Shown here in pieces: positions 37,901 through 46,525 of a stretch of DNA of 64,000 nt. Where the stretch lies: the NCBI GenBank assembly GCA_964020085.1, contig OZ026597.1, positions 18,080,109 to 18,144,108 on the forward strand. Reading direction: 5' to 3'. Numbering within the stretch: position 1 is the stretch's first letter; each line of letters opens with the position of its first letter. The position numbers and the translations under genes were made by a program. The notes beneath the pieces are model-generated. The model was not told where the DNA came from, made no database searches, and worked only from the letters and a program-made list of their open reading frames with translations. This stretch comes from Micromussa lordhowensis. Its lineage: Eukaryota; Cnidaria; Anthozoa; Scleractinia; Lobophylliidae.

Positions 37901-38846
37901 TTCTTTTTCAGATCCCGCTGCTAGTAAAATTATTCGACAAGTTGTACTCGCTGACCAACTTATTAGTCGTTCAACCTGAAAACCTCAAGCAAGTTTGTTC
38001 AGAGGAGCAGTTGGTACGTTTGTATACGCGCGCGTTGTTCGGTTTCTCGCTCATTCTTGCTGCAACACTTTGTTATTCTGAAGACAGCAAAGAATCTCTT
38101 TAATAGTTCGAGATGTCGGAGATTCGAGATTTGAGATTTGCCGATAGTAACTGGGATATTCCGTGGTATACCACGAGAGAGTGTTGTATAACTATTCTAT
38201 ACCATGCCATGGAAAGTACAGTGGCCAACACAATCAATGCGACATACGCGAGGCGGATGATGGTTGGATGTTATACCGTTGAATGTACAACGGCTTTCCT
38301 GTATTCTGATTGGCTTTATTTTCCATGGCATGATATAAAAAGTATTAGATATACTTCTCAAACTCATTAATAATTCATCAAGCTAAAACAAAGAAAATCA
38401 CAACCGTGGAGGAGGTTTTGATACCCGGTCTTAATTAGCATAGATTTTGACGATTTTACCTCTCGATTTTCTCCTTAGTTTTTGTTTCGATTGAGAAGAT
38501 ATATCAAACACTCGAGACAGTGTTTCATCGGCTATCCAAACACCTCGAATTTCGTCAAAAATACTCCGCTGCGTGTTGTATTTTCAACTCTCTTCTCGGT
38601 GTTTGGATATCCCGATGAAACACTGTCTCGAGTGTTTGATATATAACTACCACACCTTCAGAGCTAACATTCCAAGAAAGAGGTTGGCGCGCTTGGGTGG
38701 ACAGTGTTAGTCCTTGCGGGTATGTGCCACACTGAAGTTTATTCTGTTGTCTCTCTTAGGCAATGCTGGACAAAGCTGTTCTTCAACAGTTTGTACAACT
38801 TCGGGTTGACTACAGAACTGCCAAACTTGCCAAACACTTCACGTGA
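19998..38846 (+). CDS. EXOC5: EXOC5 (Sec10), exocyst complex component 5, complete, 20 exons
   Basis: Subunit of the octameric exocyst that tethers secretory vesicles to the plasma membrane before fusion. Exons: 19998-20021, 21511-21753, 22344-22538, 25331-25395, 25520-25548, 25970-26079, 26733-26777, 28705-28848, 29426-29505, 29889-29999, 30230-30328, 30519-30663, 31979-32087, 33225-33348, 34232-34318, 34872-34980, 35642-35798, 37712-37770, 37912-38013, 38760-38846. They sum to 2124 nt, 707 aa (human 708). All junctions are GT-AG and all phases agree. Vertebrate Sec10 landmarks appear in order: YEYVERLAST, GGSKGGAEAFDPK, INYVATKVVHLGDQLEG, an N-terminal coiled coil (KMQGRINKLEEL), LSLIAQELP, ILEKYYNSVNHQKR, CIEHIDYAL, MESKLDSGIDR, RFHRQLFEHLQQF, GGMVAICDISEYR, NLLVVQPENLKQVC and the C-terminal LRVDYRTAKLAKHF. 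Introns are packed with MITEs and foldbacks, none touching an exon. Confidence 0.96.
20659..21186. mobile_element. 528-bp full-length foldback (palindromic MITE) in EXOC5 intron 1
   Basis: The left end (AATAGGCCTTATCACGGTTT...) is the inverse of the right end (...AAACCGTGATAAGGCCTATT). Pairing continues inwards through GCAAAGCGGTC / GACCGCTTTGC, CCCATACAAACA / TGTTTGTATGGG and GACAAATGTAT, to a GC-rich centre near 20920. Nearly the whole element can pair with itself. No coding capacity. Confidence 0.8.
22853..23010. repeat. TTCTGACTTC / GAGTTC minisatellite in EXOC5 intron 3
   Basis: Tandem imperfect units of about 8-14 bases built from GACTTCTGA, GAGTTCCGA and GACTTCCGA run for about 150 bases. 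Degenerate simple repeat. Confidence 0.75.
23055..23362. mobile_element. Two adjoining foldbacks in EXOC5 intron 3
   Basis: 23055-23247 is bounded by TTATTATTCAACAAATT and its inverse AATTTGTTGAATAATAA. It is followed by a tight foldback 23249-23362, with arms beginning AACAATTATCCTG and ending CAGGATAATTGTT. The arms include GCGGAATATCGTCTGA / TCAGACGATATTCCGC and meet at the centre GCCGACTCGGCCTACGGC. No coding capacity. Confidence 0.75.
28280..28600. repeat. Imperfect inverted-repeat element in EXOC5 intron 7
   Basis: It contains a hairpin-like GATAACCAACGAGTGCG / CGCGAGTTGGTTATAATC (about 28298-28336) followed by a larger inverted pair TTTTAGTAAATTCTCAA / TGAGAATTTACTAAAAA (28372-28388, 28570-28587). 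Probably a decayed MITE. Confidence 0.5.
28925..29210 (-). mobile_element. tRNA-derived SINE, family A, copy 1 (antisense in EXOC5 intron 8)
   Basis: On the minus strand the head carries a GATTCAAGCCCTGGC box-B-like sequence preceded by GGTTAGTACGC. The body includes ACTCTCACAGTGTCTCTCTC and CACCCAGGTGTAGAAATGGG. A second copy with the same order lies at 57395-57645. Confidence 0.65.
31450..31780 (+). repeat. Dispersed repeat family C, copy 1 (EXOC5 intron 12)
   Basis: Marked by the order CCAAACACTGAGAA(G/A)AGAGTTGAAAATA, then GGTGTTTGGAAATG, AACTAAAACTAAGGAG and AAAATCTATGCTAATTAA. The same order occurs at 54235-54545 (same strand) and, inverted, at 38340-38650. Non-coding, MITE-like, with a central foldback. 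Confidence 0.6.
32280..32869. mobile_element. 590-bp MITE, family D, copy 1 (EXOC5 intron 13)
   Basis: Starts TATAGATCGTTTTCACTGTC and ends ACGTGAAAACAATCTATA, giving terminal inverted repeats with a TA at each edge. The interior includes ACCAACATGGCGGCCGG. A second copy of the same length lies at 37049-37639. Confidence 0.75.
33810..33975. mobile_element. 166-bp foldback in EXOC5 intron 14
   Basis: AATAGACCAATTTCG...AAAATTCAGCCTAA and AATAGACCTCAGTACGAGGC are mirrored by the right half. The arms close over a small loop near 33890 (GGGGAATAAC / GTTTATTCCCC). Confidence 0.75.
35135..35505. repeat. Six-copy minisatellite, unit about 60-61 bp, in EXOC5 intron 16
   Basis: The motif TTACCAGTTAGACTACTCAG recurs at 35169, 35229, 35288, 35349, 35410 and 35471 with spacing of 59-61 bases. 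Each unit carries a CCAAT on both sides of that motif and an A/C-rich spacer (AAACCAAACCC). It is translatable in part but not a gene. Confidence 0.85.
36701..37007. mobile_element. 307-bp foldback in EXOC5 intron 17
   Basis: The left arm, from TAAGAAATAAGAACGTTACT, is mirrored by the right arm ending AGTAACGTTCTTATTTCTTA. Pairing covers GTCCCAACGTTTCGGTTGAA and CCTTCATCAGGGGAAAGTGA, leaving about a 70-base loop. Confidence 0.85.
37049..37639. mobile_element. 590-bp MITE, family D, copy 2 (EXOC5 intron 17)
   Basis: Same termini and internal order as 32280-32869 (ATAGATCGTTTTCACTGTCA at the left, CATGAAAACGATCTAT at the right), with scattered substitutions. It lies 40 bases after the foldback at 36701-37007. 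Confidence 0.75.
38340..38650 (-). repeat. Dispersed repeat family C, copy 2, with 154-bp foldback (EXOC5 intron 19)
   Basis: Inverted relative of 31450-31780 (AATTAGCATAGATTTT, CTCCTTAGTTTTTGTTTCGA). The 38493-38646 part folds back: ATATATCAAACACTCGAGAC and GTGTTTCATCGG...ATCCAAACACC are mirrored exactly on the other side. Confidence 0.65.
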
Positions 38847-39499
38847 AACTAAATTGACTTCTCTTCTGCTCCTGGTCAGATCAGTAGACCAGCTCATTGT
38901 TCAATGATACAAGTGAGCCAAGGCTCACTTCATCCGGTAACGGGGAGACTGGAACGTGGAAATGGATCATTTAGTCAAATACTAGGGGCTCCCAATTCGT
39001 TCCCGCTAAATCATGACCTCAGTATGTGACGTCACAGGTTGATAAATTCATTCCCAAGTTCTTTGTGCTCACCAAAAAGAGGATGTCTACGGACTAGGCT
39101 TTGAATCATTGTACTCTAAGAAGGATCAGCATTTAATTTTTCTTTACAATTTCAATACAAAGTCAAGATTCAGGCCACGAGAATAAACGATTTTATTACA
39201 AAAAAAACTGATCAATAAGGCTATAAGCAACGTGAAACGAAATTTTATTTTAGCTTCGTGCTATCAAGGGTTAATTGTGCCAGCCATATCACTGCAGAGA
39301 GTTTTAAGATTGTTTTTAATAAGAGTGTATACGCATATGTTGACACAATGTCTTCAGGAATCTTCTCTCGCCTATTTATTGAGATCAGAGTTTAAGAACG
39401 CCGGCTGGATAAAGTGAACAATTAGTACACACTGTCCCGTACCCACCCACTCTGCTCATCATATGCATCCTGTCTTCTGCTTTCATTTCGCCAGTTACT
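38847..39499. other. Gap between EXOC5 and the GPCR pair
   Basis: Convergent 3' ends: EXOC5 3' UTR from the left, GPCR 3' end from the right. No exon seen. The open frame at 39232-39417 has no support. Confidence 0.4.
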
Positions 39500-40441
39500 T
39501 CACGCCGCAGAAAAACAGTTGAGTTGTCTGATCGTTTCCCTCGCCGCTTGTCTCACTTCACGTATCTTCCAGCAGTATAGAATAGGATTGAGAGAGGAGT
39601 TAAGAAAGAAAATTGAGACTGCAGAATACAAAGAAGCCAAAGAAGGCCCTCCTGGCGCACTTCCAGGTTTTTCCCCGTAGATTACTAACATCCCTATAAC
39701 ACTGAAGGGAAGATAACAAATAAGTAATGTCAGCTGCACCCATGCTATGCTGAAAACCGTCTTCTTGTATCGCGCTGTATTCAGTGGAATTTCTCCTCCG
39801 TTTCGCGGTTGCCGTTGTTGTTGTTGGTGGTCTTGTATCTGAATTTGATGATGGCGTAGTCGGAGATAGATCTTGGTATAACAGAAGAAAGATACCACAA
39901 GAGAAAGTAGCATCAAAACAATTAGTACACTCCGCGTACTTTTACGGTCCACAGCACTGTGTTGCCACCACCCGAAGATACCACTGAGTAAGCAAAAGAG
40001 AATTATGACCACTCTGACTCGCCGTAATGTCATAACGGTTCTGTACCTCAACCCCATTATCAGCGCTAGAAGTCTGTCCACACTTATTGCAGTTGATGTC
40101 AGTATTGATACAGCACACTAAAAAAATGCCAACGCGCTGCTGACCTGGCCACTATAGTAAACAATGGTCTCGATGTCTGTTATCCTTCCAATGAGAAGAA
40201 TAGTAAAGCATGGTTGTGAAATAAGGCCAACGCAAAGATCTGTGACTGCTAGACATCGAAACAAAAGTTTTGTTGGAGGATAAATAGAAGTCACTTTATG
40301 AAGAGCGATTAGGATTAGAGTATTGCCCAGTGATGCTGTTATGGAGAGAAAAATGTTCAGGGCTGCGAGAAACACATACAGGCCATCTACTGACCCTCCA
40401 GATCTTGTGTAGTTTCTATCTTTATCGCTTATGTTCGCCAT
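39500..40441 (-). pseudogene. Class A GPCR paralogue with one in-frame stop (single exon)
   Basis: Reading from ATG at 40441 ([16 protein letters not shown]) gives TM1 ([20 protein letters not shown]), TM2 with LAVTDLCVG, and TM3 up to SALAFF. A TAG at 40120-40118 then interrupts. The same frame continues CAVSILTSTAISVDRLLALI, TM4-TM5, TM6 (LLICYLPFSVIGML) and TM7 with NPILY, ending in a cysteine-bearing tail, about 312 aa without the stop. The intact paralogue at 42785-43711 reads straight through this point. There is no frameshift; the sole lesion is the stop next to a run of seven T. A young pseudogene, a null allele or an assembly error would each fit. Orphan receptor, see the paralogue. 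Confidence 0.82.
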
Positions 40442-40525
40442 CGTTTCCTGTGGGTAGTAGTTGATTCTTTAGTAGGCAGCGCTTTAAGGCTGTGAAGAAT
40501 TAACTGCTTGTGGTTAAGCAGACGA

Positions 40526-40532
40526 TTTTATA
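40526..40532 (-). promoter_or_regulatory. Candidate TATA box of the GPCR paralogue at 39500-40441
   Basis: TATAAAA on the minus strand about 85 bases upstream of the ATG, in a CATATAAAATCGTC context that is also conserved upstream of the intact paralogue (43805-43811). Confidence 0.5.
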
Positions 40533-40699
40533 TGGTTGTCACCGGATGATACGGCCGGTTTTTTCTTGTCATATCTGTTGTACTTTCAAGAAAGACTTGG
40601 TGGCATTTAGCCAGGTGTTTTAAAGGACTTTCAAATATCGGGATTATTTATCGGTTTTTTAAAAAGTTTATTGATGGACAGCTAGCGCATATGCTTAGT

Positions 40700-41218
40700 T
40701 GCTTTTGAAGATAGAGACCCGCAAAATGTCGTTGGAAGTGTGTACCTTATTACTTTTTTTTCAGTTAATGTTAGTTAATGCATATTACATATTTGGCCAT
40801 GATCCGAGCTTCTGACTTGTCATTTACTTCATCACTGATATCGCGAAAACTACTAAAACAGCTTCCTAGCAATACACTGCGAAAGAAAGTTCGAACGTTA
40901 AGAACCCAGCATTTGACGAAGTTCTAAAATATTCACAGCTCGGTATCAGTAACAGCTAACAACATCTGGTTTTAGAAAATAACCTAAAGCAAATACGCAC
41001 GCTGATTGGTTTAAAACCGTGTTTCTATAACTCGATAGAAACATAGAACTAGCACGAGCTGTTGACGTAATGATGGCGCAAACAAAGAGAATTTCTTCGT
41101 CGCGGTATTTTCTAAAAGAAGTAGAAAACGTGTTCTCCGTGTTCCTATCGAGTTATAGAAACAGTCGTGAAAATTTGGGAGAACTCGAAAAAGCTGTGGA
41201 AACACTTGTCTGTTACTC

Positions 41219-41249
<31 letters not shown>

Positions 41250-42784
41250 CTTTCACTCGTGTTTCTATAACTCGATAGAAACACGGCACATGTTTTCTTT
41301 TTCTCAATGACAAACCGATAAAGGGAAGTCATTATAAGAAACAACCAGCATACTAAGTAACAGTTCATAATATTTTTATTTCGTTCTTTTTTTTTTAAAA
41401 CTTGTAGGCGGCAATTTACTGATCACAAGAATGTTGAAGCTGTCATATATTCTATACATTTTTCTTGATTTTAACATAAAATGATCGTTAATTGAACAGC
41501 CTATTATTAACTGTGTTATCTGCAGAGATCTTTTTGTGTGAAAAACACCGCCGCCTAACTATACTTGTTAAAATGAAAGTTATTCTTTTTCAAACTATTG
41601 CATTATAAAGTCGAGCTATTTTTTTACAAACAAGCGGCGAAAATCGAGTAAAATGAACTCCGAAAATATATATCTGCTGCTTCAGCTACCTCATCATTAT
41701 ACACGAAATTAAACTAAAAATGAATAAAACAGTACGTTTTCCATGACTTTATGTTAATAATCGAATTTCTAAGCACTCACTAACTGAGCGGTTATTTTAG
41801 CCTCACTTGTACAAACAGCATCGTCATTTTACAATTTTAACTTTTTTCGTTAGATCGCTAATTACGTTGGGTGCATGTCATTTGGGAGTCTGGAAATCTA
41901 ATTGTACTTTCAAAAAATTAATTTTTATTACTGATCGCCTTTTTATCGCCATTTATACATGCATTTTGTGACTTTTCGCTTACATTTCTGTGTTGACTGC
42001 TTTAAACGATCCTTTCTGTTTCGATTATATTAGAGAGATTCTTTACCACAGGTAAAACCTTGCTTTGTCACTTGGCCTCTTCTAAAACGCTGGGATAGTA
42101 ATATCTGTAGCTTCCTTTGGCCAACAAAGAGGACGATTTTAAAATTGTTTGAACGACAGCTGGCGGTTTTCTTTTCAAACAGTGTTTTACTTTTTTAGAT
42201 AATTTCTTTGGACTGTATGATGGTACACGGTGTACCATCATACAGATCAAAGTAAGCAAACCTGAAGCAAAATCCCAGAAACAAAACACTCGAAAACTTT
42301 AGAACTTGTTAGAGAGCCTAAGAAAGTCGGTTTCATGCTGTTGTAGCTGGGAACTAAGCACTGACAAAGGTTTTAATACGCTTCGCCTTGACTGTCAGTT
42401 TTTCTTCTGCTCGTCCCCAAGTCTGGCTTTTGACTCTTCACCTGGGTGTTTGTTCAATTAATAACATAGTGGAGTAAATCATGTCCTTCAGTATCGTGCT
42501 TTGTTGACTGACCTCCTACTCGGCGTTTCGGTGGTGTGCGAAATGTTGTTTTCGAGGTTACATTGACAGCAGCACAGTTATAGACTGTTTTTAAGGCGAT
42601 TAAGTACTGGGTATTGAGTGTTTAATACGAGTAAAGTAAATCCGCTTGCTGTAGACTGGGAGCTTCGGCGATGCTCATAAGATGAACAAATGCTACGAAC
42701 CGCAGAAATTGTTTGATCGGGTGTTTCTAGTCCATCAGCAGAGCTGCGTCTCGACTGACAACAGAAGCAACAGCTTAATAAGGT
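40700..42784. other. Spacer between the two GPCR genes, with a palindromic repeat and a perfect hairpin
   Basis: No gene seen. 41020-41283 contains three copies of a self-complementary TTTCTATAACTCGATAGAAA motif (41022, about 41143 in the opposite sense, 41260), probably a small MITE. 42213-42245 is a perfect hairpin. The region nearest 42785 should be the 3' UTR of the intact GPCR. The open frame 42068-42289 (-) spans the hairpin and has no recognisable domain. Confidence 0.45.
42213..42245. repeat. Perfect 33-bp palindrome
   Basis: Arms CTGTATGATGGTACAC and GTGTACCATCATACAG pair without mismatch around a single central G. Neither arm appears elsewhere in the window as far as I saw. Confidence 0.85.
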
Positions 42785-43711
42785 CTAAGATGATGGACAA
42801 CAGTTAAATTTAATTGTGTCCTTCACTGCTTGTCTCACGTCTTTGATCTTCCAACAGTAAAGTATTGGGTTCAGAGATGAGTTTACGAAGAGAAAAGAAA
42901 ATGTTACGTCTATAGCTCTGCCTAGGTGAACGTGTAGTACATCATGAAACGATAAGATATTTAAAACAATATGGGGAAGATAACAAATAAGTAATGCCAA
43001 CTGCACGCGTGCTATGCTGGAAACCGTCTTCTTGTATCGCGCTATATTCAGTGGAATTTCTCCTCCGTTTGGCAGTTGCCCTTGTGGTTGGTTTTCATGT
43101 AACCTAATTTGATGATGGCGGAGTCTGAGATAGATCTTGGTGTAGGAGATGATTGAGACCAGGATACAAAGAATTATCAAAACCATGAACACATCAAAAG
43201 TAATAGAGTGAATTTTGTCTTCACCAAGCTGTATCCATGTAGCCAATGCACAACTTAGTACCCAAACACAAATTGTGATCGCTCGTACTCGCCTTAATGT
43301 TACGACATTTCTGTGCCTCAACCCCAACATCAGAGCGAGAAGTCTTTCCACACTTATTGCAGTTGAGGTCAATATCGATACCGCCGCCAAAACAATAGTT
43401 GAAACATTGAAGATGAAGAACAGAACATCCCAGTTTATGTCTAGATATGTGTTCAGAGAAAGGAAATAGATGGTATATAGTGGTTGTGAAATAAGGCCAA
43501 CGCAAAGATCGGTGACTGCCAAACATCGAAACAAAAGTTTTGTTGTAGGATAAATAGAAGTCACTTTATGAAGAGCGATCAGAATCAGAGCATTGCCTAG
43601 CGATGTTGTTATGGAGAGAAAAATGTTCAGGACTGCGAGAAATACATACAGGCCATCTACTGAACCTCCAGATCTTGTGTAGTTTCCATCTTGATCAGTT
43701 GTGTTCACCAT
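42785..43711 (-). CDS. Class A (rhodopsin-family) GPCR, orphan, single exon, 308 aa, intact
   Basis: A seven-helix receptor at the plasma membrane, signalling through G proteins by family knowledge. The N-terminus is short, with N-glycosylation sequons (NTT, NYT). TM1 has the GN pair (LGNALILIAL), TM2 has LAVTD, TM3 ends in ERLLAL at the DRY position, TM6 reads ICYLP in place of CWLP, and TM7 has NPILYCWK. Cysteines near the tail (NCCPSS) could be palmitoylated. No cysteine sits at the top of TM3 or in the second extracellular loop, and no proline lies in the middle of TM5. Both absences resemble the melanocortin/EDG/cannabinoid/adenosine group, so I would place it there provisionally; the ligand is unknown. 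The broken paralogue at 39500-40441 shares body and upstream sequence, so this is a tandem duplication with a unit of about 3.3 kb. Confidence 0.9.
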   Translation of the reverse strand: MVNTTDQDGNYTRSGGSVDGLYVFLAVLNIFLSITTSLGNALILIALHKVTSIYPTTKLLFRCLAVTDLCVGLISQPLYTIYFLSLNTYLDINWDVLFFIFNVSTIVLAAVSILTSTAISVERLLALMLGLRHRNVVTLRRVRAITICVWVLSCALATWIQLGEDKIHSITFDVFMVLIILCILVSIISYTKIYLRLRHHQIRLHENQPQGQLPNGGEIPLNIARYKKTVSSIARVQLALLICYLPHIVLNILSFHDVLHVHLGRAIDVTFSFLFVNSSLNPILYCWKIKDVRQAVKDTIKFNCCPSS

Positions 43712-43804
43712 TGTTCTCTGTAGTTAGTCAGAGTTGATTAGTGAGTAGGCAGCGTTTTAAGGTTGTGAAGACTTGACTTTACTGCTTGTGGTTTAAGCGG
43801 ACGA

Positions 43805-43811
43805 TTTTATA
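43805..43811 (-). promoter_or_regulatory. Candidate TATA box of the intact GPCR
   Basis: TATAAAA on the minus strand about 95 bases upstream of the ATG, within a block conserved with the upstream region of the sister gene (TTGTCACCGGATGA beside it in both). Confidence 0.5.
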
Positions 43812-44479
43812 TGTTTGTCACCGGATGACCACCAAGTAATGCTTTTTTATTGCTTATCATATCTATTGTTTTCTACAGACTTGGTGGCACTTAACAATGT
43901 GAAAATTATTGTTTTCATTAAAAGACTTTCAAATATCGCGATTATTTGTCGATTTTCTAAACTTTTTATTAGTCTAAATGGACAGCTAGTGCAAATGCTC
44001 AGTTGGTTGTTTTGTCTTTGATAGAAACTGATTAGAAACGGAGACCCGCAAAATTGCATCGGACGAGTGTACATTATCAGACTGAAGAACACATAAAATG
44101 TCACTTAGTTTTTTTTCGAGCTCCTGATACGACTGTTTTTTTACCGTTCATTGCTCAAAGTGGTAGTTTTTTCGCGTGAAATCCGCAAAACGGCATCGTA
44201 GGAATACACTGGGAAAGAAAGTGTGAAGGTCTAGAAGCCGGGCACCTTCCAGGGGTTTTAGCCGGGGAACACTGGAAGTGGAGCATTTATTTTTATGGCA
44301 CAGGCTATATTGTCAATTGTTTAACTCCTGACTCTGACTACTTTCAATTATAATTTCTTTTAAACTTTCTGAGCCCATACAATAAATTATATCTTCTATA
44401 TAACATAGGGGGATCGTAGGTCCCTCAGTTTTCACTTGGGTCATTCAGGCGATCTGATCATGTATGACGAGCCACGTCA

Positions 44480-45742
44480 GGCGTCTTGAGAATATTTGTT
44501 TGTGCCATATGGCATGACCCTTTGTATGATAAGCAGCGTCACTTGTGTGATAGACTATTTAAAGTATCTGTATCTGCACGTTTGGAGAGACGTTCGCACA
44601 AAGAAAAGCACCTGGGTCACAGTGGAGATGATTCCCAAGGCAATCGAGAGACCAGAGCGAGGATATTCGTTTGACACAGTGTGTTGATGCGGTTATGAAT
44701 CTTATTGGTACCAAAGTTGTAACATAAGGCCTTCACTAGAGGAACTATTTAATCTGTAGTTATGAAGGAAGGATCCTAAAGTCTCTGCGAGACATCAAGG
44801 ATCTCCTGGACCATTTTAATCCACGCCTTACCACCAAATCTAGTATCAAAAGTATTTTAACGCTTGTTGTCAAAAACACATTTTCAGATATGAGAAGTGG
44901 TGCCACTGATATGCCCCTACAGCTTGAATTTGATTACAGATTAAGCCGGGTAATCAAGGAACGGTTGAAGGGGCATTTACACCATTTGCTTACTTGACCT
45001 CCCCCAAGTCCTACTACCCACAGGTTTTCACCACAACACATTACAAGGATTTACCCAAGTTACTCCCTCTAAAGGCACCCTAAACTATCTGAAAAGCTGG
45101 TGAATGAAATGAGCAACTGGAGAGCAATGTATGGTCAGAGCGCACCCCAGAAAACAGTGCAAAACATAAAAACAAAGGACAGTCCAGGAACTCTGCCTAT
45201 AAATCTCTGTGCAGCCGACTCTCCGACTATACAACCTGTAGATTTTACTGTGATGTGTGAAGTAGAATTGTTCATAATAGCCTGTCTGGAAGAGAATGCG
45301 AGTGTCAGCATGAACAGGGTGAAAGCCAAAGCGTTCATTCAAGATCCTTTCAATCCAGTGCTTTTCAGAGATGTAGATGTAGAGATGTAGATGAGAGATG
45401 TAGAGAGAGATGTCGATGTGTGCAACGGTGTTTGTGCCCTAACCAGCTATAACTATCGTGAGGATATTTTGGAGCTTGAAGAAGGCGATGCTATTCTCCT
45501 TGATGTGTTTCAACGTTACCAATGAAGTCGTCACCAGCACAGAGGCAGCTGATACAGTTGAGTTGCCAGAAACTGCAGCCGATGAAGTAAGGGATTTTTC
45601 TACTATGAATAGAAAGGCAAAACAAGCAAACAAATATGGGGAACAATTATTATATAGCTGGCGTTTTTCCCGCTTCAGTGCGCCCATTCATTGGCTAGTT
45701 CATGGTCTCATAGCATCTAATAATGAAACTGTTTACCGCTAA
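44480..45742 (+). pseudogene. Decayed multi-copy gene, unrecognised, several frame breaks
   Basis: Plus-strand coding pieces in changing frames: LFVPYGMTLCMISSVTCVID (about 44496), then a piece with DMRSGATDMPLQLEFDYRLS (about 44888), then NEMSNWRAMYGQSAPQKTVQ...TKDSPGTLPINLC (45100-45390), then a serine/threonine/glutamate-rich tail (45458-45742). The pieces keep a sensible order but need at least three frame or stop corrections, so it is not functional here. The style (TFFSxMR..., ...KYGQS.PQ.TVR, TKDxxGTLPLN) recalls widespread transposon-derived gene families of invertebrate genomes. That is from memory of the pattern only. Confidence 0.4.
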
Positions 45743-45962
45743 ATGCCATGAGCGTGTAACATTGCGAAAACTATGACGTCAAACGGGAAACAGTTCACTG
45801 TTATCCGCGAAATGTTGACCACTGTTGTACGTGATCAGAGCGTCCTGATGTTGTCGCTGGAATCTCAGCGCGTTTTTCAGAATTTGCTTTTGCTTTCCAC
45901 CGGTTTGACCCAATTGTTTTGCTATATAACAAATCACTTAATGACTGGTCCCTTGGGGAAGT

Positions 45963-46045
45963 GTGAATTTTGTTTCCCTCTAATCGCAATGTTTCCCTGG
46001 ACTTCGTCTCGGGAAACATTGAGATTCTCGGGAAACAAAATTCAC
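45963..46045. repeat. Nested hairpin near the decayed gene's 3' side
   Basis: GTGAATTTTGTTTCCC (45963-45978) pairs with GGGAAACAAAATTCAC (46030-46045), and inside it CAATGTTTCCC (45987-45997) pairs with GGGAAACATTG (46011-46021). Probably a small MITE. Confidence 0.7.
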
Positions 46046-46412
46046 TGTTCCCCTCGAGAATTGTGATCAATATTTTTGGGGTCGAGGAAACAGTGCAAAT
46101 GTTTTTGAGATCAAGGGAACGTGAACGCAAAAAACTTAAGAGAACAAGTGGTTTTATTAATCTGATGGGGAACATGGGATAAAATAAAAAAAGATTAAGG
46201 GAGCATGGGAACATGAACCCCACCCCCTTGGAAAGGGCTCATTTGATGAAGTCCTAAAATAACATTTACGCCATTTTACATTTACGCATTTTTGTTAAAT
46301 CGCTAAGTTCATTGGATGCATATCATTTGGGTGACAGCTATCGATTAGGCCATTTCCGAATTACCTTTACCTTATTTACACCCTTCGCTTGCTTCTCCAG
46401 GCTCGCTTGCCT

Positions 46413-46457
46413 GTGCCAGGCTCTCGGTCAATCGTCCACACTGACCGAGAGCCTGGA
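46413..46457. repeat. Hairpin 60 bp upstream of the TRMT13 start
   Basis: CCAGGCTCTCGGTCA and TGACCGAGAGCCTGG are inverted 15-base arms around an 11-base spacer. It would fall in the promoter or 5' UTR of TRMT13. Confidence 0.7.
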
Positions 46458-46513
46458 ACCACCTCGCAGATTGCCCAGCGGTTAAACAATTTGGCGCAAG
46501 TGCTTTCACTCTT

Positions 46514-46525
46514 CAAGATGGCGGA
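46514..46525 (+). promoter_or_regulatory. YY1-like element overlapping the TRMT13 start codon
   Basis: CAAGATGGCGGA overlaps the ATG at 46518. The AAGATGGCGG core matches the YY1 consensus that often overlaps translation starts of housekeeping genes with short 5' UTRs. Confidence 0.5.

Noticed and set aside
42068..42289. Minus-strand 73-codon frame between the GPCRs
   Set aside because: Crosses a perfect palindrome, has no homologous reading in the duplicate unit and no domain.
43215..43526. Open frames overlapping the intact GPCR in other frames
   Set aside because: Shadows of the receptor gene.
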